A DNA stretch of 28,706 bases from NCBI GenBank assembly GCA_964625275.1, contig CAZVBH010000023.1, positions 1 to 28,706 on the forward strand, in the 5' to 3' direction. The stretch is from UBA3775 sp964625275. Its GTDB lineage: Bacteria > Bacillota > Clostridia > Lachnospirales > Lachnospiraceae. Both the position numbers and the translations under genes were made by a program. Positions 24,642 through 28,706 of the stretch are shown here, piece after piece (the stretch's first letter is position 1; each line of letters starts with the position of its first letter). Below the pieces are notes generated by a model, which did not search any database, had not been told where the DNA came from, and worked only from the letters and a program-made list of their open reading frames with translations.

Positions 24642-25835
24642 TTACAGCCTTCGCTCCAGCCTCCCCGCAATTACGGTCATGTCGTCTATCGGTTCGTAAT
24701 AGCGCTTACGCAGTGAGGCCATAAGTACTGCTCCTGCCATATCTTTTGGTCCTAAATCCGGCAGCTCTCTTATCATTTCCTGAAGCAGCCCTTCTTTTTC
24801 TTCTACCGGCAATCCATCCAGAACTCCATCACTAAGAACAATTACTGTATCTCCATGATAAAGCCTTTTCTCTGTCACCTCAGGGCGCACATCAGGTAAA
24901 ATCCCTAAAGGAAGTCCCGAAGCAGAAATTGTTTCAACCCAGTCCTCATGCTTTATGAAGGTAAGTGAGGCTCCGGATTTTGCAATTTTCAGTCCTCCGT
25001 CAAACAAATTCACAAGGCACATGTCAAGCGTAGAATAGGAATCTGCCCCGCTTGCCAGCAAAAGAACGGAGCTTATAAGCGACACCATACCACTGCCTCT
25101 AAAGCCACATTGCAGAAATCTTCCGATAAGGGAGGTCACCAGTGAGCTTTCCATGTGTGCCTGTTCACCGGTTCCACAGCCATCACTCAGGATTATGGCT
25201 GTCTCACCAAGTCCGGGCGTCAGGACTGCATAGTTATCACCGGAGGGTTTGCCGACAAGCTTTGAAGCCTTCACTGCTCCGGTTTTTAAAACATATTTTT
25301 CTTTTTGACGAAATGCATAATAGTCCGGTTCCTTTCTGAAAATCCTTTTTGAACCTTCCTTAGGAACCAAGGTCACACCCAATTCTGCAGAAATATAAGC
25401 TGCAACCTCATCACTTAGCGGCTGTCTTTTGGTAATTGTTCCGGCAACGAGATGAACCTCTATGCCTCGTTCCTTTAATTTAAGGATTGACAGCTGAGTT
25501 ACTCTGATGCCTCTAAATGCCAATGCCGCTTTAAGCTGGAGACTTTGTCTGTCTGCAAGCGTTCTTCCGATTAAGGGAGACGTGGCAAGCTCTGACATCA
25601 TCTCTGCAAGCTCACTATATTGTCCTGCAAGCATTTCCCTTGCAGTAGAAACCAATCTTCGCCAGGTGTCCTCGTAGCCTTCGTCATCTGATATTCCAAG
25701 GAAATCATTTTTTCTGCGAAAACCCTCAGATATGTAAGCCATTGCCTCGGAAAGCTGCCTGATATGTTCACCTGCTATATTGTAATTTATCACTTCATCA
25801 TCAGTGGTGCCAAACAAATTAATTATTCCTGACAT
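24642..25835 (-). CDS. SpoIIE-like PP2C phosphatase without the membrane domain
   Basis: The 397-residue protein carries the SpoIIE-type PP2C phosphatase domain. Metal-binding motifs are SGDNYAV, LSDGCGTGEQA, STLDMCLVNL, VLSDGVLDG and DDMTVIAGR. In Bacillus subtilis, SpoIIE is about 827 residues with ten membrane helices and dephosphorylates SpoIIAA to activate sigma-F in the forespore. Here the membrane region is wholly absent; the first 170 or so residues are soluble, helical and may correspond to the central regulatory segment. The ATG at 25835 follows GGAGG at 7 nt, and a 390-nt non-coding region precedes it, so no missing N-terminus is hidden. Gene order (divIC-like, spoIIE, tilS, hpt, ftsH) supports orthology. 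Confidence 0.88.
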   Translation of the reverse strand: MSGIINLFGTTDDEVINYNIAGEHIRQLSEAMAYISEGFRRKNDFLGISDDEGYEDTWRRLVSTAREMLAGQYSELAEMMSELATSPLIGRTLADRQSLQLKAALAFRGIRVTQLSILKLKERGIEVHLVAGTITKRQPLSDEVAAYISAELGVTLVPKEGSKRIFRKEPDYYAFRQKEKYVLKTGAVKASKLVGKPSGDNYAVLTPGLGETAIILSDGCGTGEQAHMESSLVTSLIGRFLQCGFRGSGMVSLISSVLLLASGADSYSTLDMCLVNLFDGGLKIAKSGASLTFIKHEDWVETISASGLPLGILPDVRPEVTEKRLYHGDTVIVLSDGVLDGLPVEEKEGLLQEMIRELPDLGPKDMAGAVLMASLRKRYYEPIDDMTVIAGRLERRL

Positions 25836-25960
25836 GTATGCCTCCACCTTTTGCCGGAAAGAATACGTCGGGCAGCTAAGCCATTAATCAGAAGATGACT
25901 GAGTCCAGACACTTACTGAGTCTTGAAGCTTAAGTGCACAAAATCCGGCATATTTAAAGA

Positions 25961-25994
25961 ATTGTAGCATTTTATGAATAAATAATCTGTCGTA
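25961..25994 (-). promoter_or_regulatory. Candidate Spo0A-controlled promoter of the spoIIE-like gene
   Basis: On the minus strand a TACAAT -10 (25961-25966) is preceded, after an unusually long 21-nt spacer, by ACGACA (25988-25993). The latter lies inside TACGACA, one mismatch from the reverse 0A-box TTCGACA. Long spacing with an overlapping 0A box is known for spoIIE/spoIIG promoters of Bacillus. A second partial box (TGTCTTT on the plus strand) is at 25998-26004. An alternative ordinary promoter, TTGTAA-N18-GATAAT, lies slightly upstream. This is suggestive only. Confidence 0.35.
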
Positions 25995-26091
25995 CTCTGT
26001 CTTTAGAATAATAAATTATCGCATAAGCCTTTATTTTTTTACAAAAAGGTGAGTTTTTCGTCTTTTTAAAGCACATCACTTTGATTTGACT

Positions 26092-26220
26092 TAATCAAAG
26101 CTTAAATTTAAAAGCAAATTACTTTGCCTAGACATAATCAAAGCTTAAATTTAAAAGCAAATTACTTTGCCCTTGCATAATCAAGGCTTAATTGTAAAAA
26201 TAAATTAGTCTTTCAAGACA
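26092..26220. repeat. Tandem repeat of 43 nt (3 units) between the divIC-like and spoIIE-like genes
   Basis: Units at 26092-26134, 26135-26177 and 26178-26220 are each exactly 43 nt and start TAATCAA. The first two differ only in their last few bases; the third is more diverged. A partial, decayed unit may precede them (26063-26091). Each of the first two contains GCAAA-TTAC-TTTGC, a small hairpin. The array begins 5 nt after the stop of the divIC-like gene and fills part of the spoIIE upstream region. The rest of that region (25836-26062) holds only the candidate promoter. Confidence 0.92.
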
Positions 26221-26225
26221 GTAGC

Positions 26226-26537
26226 TCAATCATCACTGGTCTTAAAGATAACTTCATTTTTATATACGAGTCCAAGGGCTTCCCTTGCAACCTCTTCAAT
26301 ATATTTTTTAGTAGTCACGTAGGACTTATATTCTTCAACCTCTTCCGTACGCTGGTTCTCAGCCTCTATAAGTCTTTCCAGCTGCTGCTTTTCTGCATAC
26401 AGTTCATCATACTGCTTTTGAAGCTGGCATTTCTGATAGTAAAAGAATGAACATATTCCAACGGTACATACCAATAGAATTAAAAATCCCAATGCCCTCT
26501 TCGGACGCTTTTTTCTGACAACCCTTTTAATAGTCAT
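26226..26537 (-). CDS. divIC: DivIC/FtsB-like septum formation initiator
   Basis: The 103-residue protein has a very basic cytoplasmic N-terminus (RVVRKKRPKR), one membrane helix at about 14-34 (ALGFLILLVCTVGICSFFYY), a coiled coil of about 40 residues (QKQYDELYAEKQQLERLIEA) and a short tail ending in AREALGLVYKNEVIF. This is the DivIC/FtsB pattern; the family links early and late cell-division proteins at the septum. The ATG at 26537 has AAAGGATGG about 10 nt upstream. Longer starts at 26549 and 26594 lack a usable ribosome binding site. yabQ is directly upstream. Confidence 0.88.
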   Translation of the reverse strand: MTIKRVVRKKRPKRALGFLILLVCTVGICSFFYYQKCQLQKQYDELYAEKQQLERLIEAENQRTEEVEEYKSYVTTKKYIEEVAREALGLVYKNEVIFKTSDD

Positions 26538-26608
26538 TCGGCTTACCATCCTTTCTAATTGTACTTTATCTAATAATTTCTCAGGCTTTATCAAACAGCT
26601 TTAAGCTT

Positions 26609-26944
26609 CTATTTTTTCTCATCTAAATTACTAAGCTCTTCTAAAATATCCTCGTAGGTTTTTGTGCCAATTGCTTTTTTTAATTTCAAATTTTCCTTCA
26701 GTCTGCTGCAAAGACTAAAGCTAATCATTCCTCCACATCCTGCCAAAATGTAATTGTAGCCTCTTACAACTCCTCCGCAGGTATAAAACATAAAATAATA
26801 GGAGGTTATTGCAAAAGCAATCGCAAGTAAAAAATCCTCTGCCTTACATAAAAAGCGACTTCTTTTTAAAGCTTTTCTTAAAATATAAAGCAGCTCATAA
26901 GCAGGCACCAAAAACAAACCTATTACAACACTTAAGAATATCAC
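26609..26944 (-). CDS. yabQ: Spore cortex biosynthesis protein YabQ
   Basis: The 111-residue membrane protein has about three helices (about residues 2-20, 38-56 and 66-80) and a charged C-terminus. The VPAYELLYILRKALK segment after the first helix is the family's typical start. YabQ is needed for cortex formation in Bacillus and is made in the mother cell. The GTG start overlaps the yabP stop (GTGA). It is a little shorter than many homologues, but the order yabP-yabQ-divIC supports the assignment. Confidence 0.86.
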   Translation of the reverse strand: MIFLSVVIGLFLVPAYELLYILRKALKRSRFLCKAEDFLLAIAFAITSYYFMFYTCGGVVRGYNYILAGCGGMISFSLCSRLKENLKLKKAIGTKTYEDILEELSNLDEKK

Positions 26945-27357
26945 GAAAACAATCTTTTTACTAGTGGTTCTTTTGATTTTGGTGCAGCATTTTTTGAATA
27001 AATTATTCCATCAACCATTCCTTCTATCTCCAAAAGCCCAATATCCAGGGTAAGTGTCTTTACTGCAAGCCCTTTTCCCTTAATAAGGAGACCACCTGCC
27101 TCGGTTTCAAGAATAATTTCCAGCTCATCAAAGGCTGAAACCTCCTTAACTCCCGTCAAGGTCAACTGCTTTCTGTTTTGCAAGCTGATGCTGTGGTCAT
27201 TTATAAGTCCATCACCGGTCTGCATCATAGTATCATTTTTTCTTATCATATCACTTTTTTCTGACGCAGCTTTGGCAGCAAGCTTTTTTACCGATGACTG
27301 ATTAATTTCAGAGTGCAAATAGCCTGTGGTCATTTCATGCCTTAATTTTTTTATCAT
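26941..27357 (-). CDS. yabP: Sporulation protein YabP
   Basis: The YabP domain fills the C-terminal 85 residues: HSISLQNRKQLTLTGVKEVS, then FDELEIILETEAGGLLIKG and LEIEGMVDGIIYS. The frame also encodes about 50 extra N-terminal residues, polar and lysine/serine-rich, that are not typical of the family (usually about 95-100 residues). The ATG at 27357 lacks a strong ribosome binding site; an ATG at 27333 has AAGG upstream and could be the real start, though it removes only eight residues. It is a mother-cell spore protein in Bacillus, coupled here to yabQ. Confidence 0.86.
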   Translation of the reverse strand: MIKKLRHEMTTGYLHSEINQSSVKKLAAKAASEKSDMIRKNDTMMQTGDGLINDHSISLQNRKQLTLTGVKEVSAFDELEIILETEAGGLLIKGKGLAVKTLTLDIGLLEIEGMVDGIIYSKNAAPKSKEPLVKRLFS

Positions 27358-27401
27358 AATATTCTTTTGTTCAAAACATTATGATATCATACAATTCAAA
27401 T

Positions 27402-27641
27402 CTAGAGATATTTAAAAAGCTCTTTAGCTTCATCTTTTTTACTGGTTTCTGCTACCTGGAGGACCTCTACCTTTACTGCCTTTGTGCCAAAGCCTACCTC
27501 AATTATGTCGCCAACCTTTACGTCCTGGCTTGCCTTGGCAACCTTGCCATTTACTAAAACTCTGCCTGCATCACAGGCCTCGTTTGCAATCGTTCTTCTT
27601 TTAATTATTCTGGATACCTTTAAATATTTGTCTAATCTCAT
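27402..27641 (-). CDS. rqcP: RqcP/YabO, S4-domain ribosome quality control protein
   Basis: The 79-residue protein is a single S4 RNA-binding domain: MRLDKYLKVSRIIKRRTIAN, then CDAGRVLVNGKVAKAS and VKVGDIIEVGFG. RqcP works with RqcH on stalled 50S subunits to add C-terminal alanine tails. The ATG at 27641 has GAGG 6 nt upstream; a longer frame to 27671 would start in the terminator of the HU gene. It lies between HU and yabP, as in other clostridia. Confidence 0.93.
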   Translation of the reverse strand: MRLDKYLKVSRIIKRRTIANEACDAGRVLVNGKVAKASQDVKVGDIIEVGFGTKAVKVEVLQVAETSKKDEAKELFKYL

Positions 27642-27672
27642 TTCTACCTCACTGGCTTTTTTTAAAAGCAAA

Positions 27673-27703
27673 AAAGGTCAGAACTTACTTAGCTCTGACC
27701 TTT
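27673..27703 (-). terminator. Terminator after the HU gene
   Basis: AAAGGTCAGA (27673-27682) and TCTGACCTTT (27694-27703) form a perfect 10-bp stem. On the minus strand it is followed by a T-run of six. It begins 26 nt after the HU stop. Expression of rqcP and the spore genes must come from read-through or from a promoter I could not identify. Confidence 0.85.
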
Positions 27704-27728
27704 GGTTCTTTAATCTTTAAAGCCTTAC

Positions 27729-28004
27729 TTATTTGTTGACAGCTTCCTTAAGACCTCTTCCTGCCTTGAACTTTGGAAGCTTAGCAGCTGGAATAACGAT
27801 TTCTTCTTTTGTAAGTGGATTGAGACCTGTTCTCTCTTTTCTTTCTGAAACATCGAAAGTACCAAAACCTACGAGTGCAACACTGTCACCATTTGCAAGC
27901 GCATCTGTTACAACTGCTGTGAAAGCGTCAACTGCCTTCTTAGCATCATCCTTCTTTAATCCTGTCTTCTCTGAAATAGCTGAAACTAATTCTGTCTTAT
28001 TCAT
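27729..28004 (-). CDS. hup: HU family DNA-binding protein
   Basis: The 91-residue nucleoid protein has the family N-terminus MNKTELVSAISEKTGLKK, the dimer core VVTDALANGDSVALVGFGTF and the DNA-arm signature ERKERTGLNPLTKEEI. It bends and compacts DNA as a dimer. The ATG at 28004 follows AGGAGG at 8 nt; an earlier in-frame start to 28040 is rejected. It has a near-consensus promoter upstream and a terminator downstream, as expected for an abundant protein. Confidence 0.97.
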   Translation of the reverse strand: MNKTELVSAISEKTGLKKDDAKKAVDAFTAVVTDALANGDSVALVGFGTFDVSERKERTGLNPLTKEEIVIPAAKLPKFKAGRGLKEAVNK

Positions 28005-28078
28005 TATATTTTCCTCCTGATAGATAAGGTCTTCGACCAAATTTATGATTTCTGGATAAACTCCATATTCCTATGGTA

Positions 28079-28107
28079 TTTATACCCCAAAGAACAGCTT
28101 ATGTCAA
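28079..28107 (-). promoter_or_regulatory. Sigma-A promoter of the HU gene
   Basis: On the minus strand a perfect -35 TTGACA (28102-28107) and -10 TATAAA (28079-28084) are separated by 17 nt. The start should be near 28072, giving a leader of about 68 nt. The stretch from 28108 to 28163 shows nothing else I can support. Confidence 0.88.
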
Positions 28108-28163
28108 CTTAAAATTAACTTAATTTGCCGATTATATGGGATTCTTTGATATTATTATGTGGC

Positions 28164-28268
28164 AAAGACCTGACAAAAATGCGTCAAGGTCTGGCAAAAA
28201 TGCGTCAAGGCTTAACACAAATGCGCCAAGGTCTGGCAAAAATGTGCCAAGGCCTGACAAAAATGCGC
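28164..28268. repeat. Tandem 21-nt repeat (5 units) downstream of nrdD
   Basis: Units at 28164-28184, 28185-28205, 28206-28226, 28227-28247 and 28248-28268 have the consensus CAAGGTCTGGCAAAAATGCGT on the plus strand, given here in two parts: CAAGGTCTGGC then AAAAATGCGT. The unit nearest nrdD contains the distal arm and T-run of the nrdD terminator. On the transcribed strand each copy reads GCGCATTTTTG, so the terminator tail has been multiplied. Confidence 0.93.
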
Positions 28269-28290
28269 CAAAGCTAAGTTCGGCGCATTT
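28256..28290 (-). terminator. Rho-independent terminator of nrdD
   Basis: AAATGCGCC (28261-28269) and GGCGCATTT (28282-28290) form a perfect 9-bp stem with a 12-nt loop. On the minus strand the stem leads into TTTTT. It lies about 50 nt after the nrdD stop. Its 3' arm is the first unit of a tandem array. Confidence 0.82.
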
Positions 28291-28341
28291 AAGTAGTTTG
28301 CTATACAAAGGATTGTGATTAATAAGCTTTTTAATCAGTGC

Positions 28342-28706
28342 TTACAGATGAAGCACTCTTTCTTTGATTTCCTGGGTTCTTCCCTGATTCCAGAACTGTG
28401 TTCCAATATAACCACAGGTTCTTCTCGCTACATTCATCTTGTCCTGATCACGATTACCGCAGTTTGGACATTCCCAAATGAGCTTACCATGACTGTCTGT
28501 TATAATCTGGATTTCTCCGGTATAACCACAGCACTGGCAGAAATCACTCTTGGTATTAAGCTCAGCATACATGATATTATCGTAGATATACTGCATTACT
28601 GAAAGCACTGCATCGAGGTTGTTCTCCATGTTAGGAACCTCAACATAGCTGATTGCTCCACCCGGTGAAAGCTCCTGGAACTGTGATTCAAATTTCAGCT
28701 TCTCAA
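28342..28706 (-). CDS. nrdD: Anaerobic ribonucleoside-triphosphate reductase, C-terminal part (5' end outside window)
   Basis: About 120 C-terminal residues are present; the gene enters from the right edge. Class III reductases make deoxynucleotides from ribonucleotides under anaerobiosis using a glycyl radical. Visible are the LSPGGAISYVEVPN segment, a zinc site built from C-x2-C pairs (FCQCCG and CPNCGN), and the glycyl-radical loop RRTCGYIGTQFWNQGR, in which the radical sits on the glycine after the cysteine. The end of the protein (ERVLHL) is natural. An NrdG activase gene would be expected nearby but is not in this window. Confidence 0.95.
   Translation of the reverse strand, partial: EKLKFESQFQELSPGGAISYVEVPNMENNLDAVLSVMQYIYDNIMYAELNTKSDFCQCCGYTGEIQIITDSHGKLIWECPNCGNRDQDKMNVARRTCGYIGTQFWNQGRTQEIKERVLHL

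Noticed and set aside
27380..27391. Palindrome TATGATATCATA and a CATACAAT word resembling a sigma-E -10 upstream of yabP
   Set aside because: CATACAAT is on the strand opposite to yabP, and no -35 at proper spacing exists on the minus strand. The palindrome is short and AT-rich enough to occur by chance.
28136..28318. Plus-strand frame encoding a heptapeptide repeat (RPDKNAS-like)
   Set aside because: It arises only because the 21-nt repeat is a multiple of three. It has no ribosome binding site and lies across the nrdD terminator on the opposite strand.

Overview
The window looks like part of a low-GC, anaerobic, spore-forming member of the Firmicutes, most likely a Lachnospiraceae-type clostridium. 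The main clues are the chromosomal order HU - rqcP - yabP - yabQ - divIC-like - spoIIE-like - tilS - hpt - ftsH, a class III (anaerobic, glycyl-radical) ribonucleotide reductase, TTG/GTG starts with strong AGGAGG-type ribosome binding sites, and tightly packed genes. This is inference from protein families and gene order; no database search was run. Almost every gene is on the minus strand. The one convincing plus-strand gene is a recombinase-like protein at 18916-19971.

Right to left, in the direction of transcription: (1) 28342-28706 holds the C-terminal end of NrdD, followed by a terminator fused to a 21-nt tandem repeat. (2) 20510-28004 is the conserved housekeeping/sporulation block, led by HU with a near-consensus promoter and ending in ftsH, with a strong terminator at 20259-20292. 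Its SpoIIE homologue lacks the membrane domain. (3) 18916-19971 is an isolated plus-strand gene with its own promoter. It encodes a tyrosine-recombinase-fold protein in which the catalytic residues appear to be replaced. (4) 9636-18545 is a long candidate operon from a near-consensus promoter with a palindromic operator: intracellular GH13 alpha-glucanase, endonuclease III, a 33-residue membrane peptide, an ABC-2 transporter (ATPase, single-pass extracytoplasmic protein of unknown family, two permeases), and an AIR-synthase-related protein. (5) 2513-9526 is a second operon: Lrp/AsnC regulator, class I aminotransferase, trmL, mutS2, and an OmpR-type response regulator with its histidine kinase. 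(6) 1-2309 carries yhaM and a 3'-truncated rlmD.

Two features cut across the window. First, a 100-N assembly gap at 11561-11660 is flanked by the same 55 bases on both sides. Collapsing gap and duplicate gives one uninterrupted 381-residue permease, so the apparent break is an assembly artefact. Second, several gene 3' ends carry imperfect tandem repeats of unrelated sequence (units of about 19-23, 32-34, 43 and 21 nt). Two of these begin inside the last codons of the gene, and one contains an arm of a terminator. In-frame repeats of 18 nt and 36 nt also occur inside the histidine kinase and the AIR-synthase-like gene. No tRNA, rRNA, insertion sequence, CRISPR array or recognisable riboswitch was seen.
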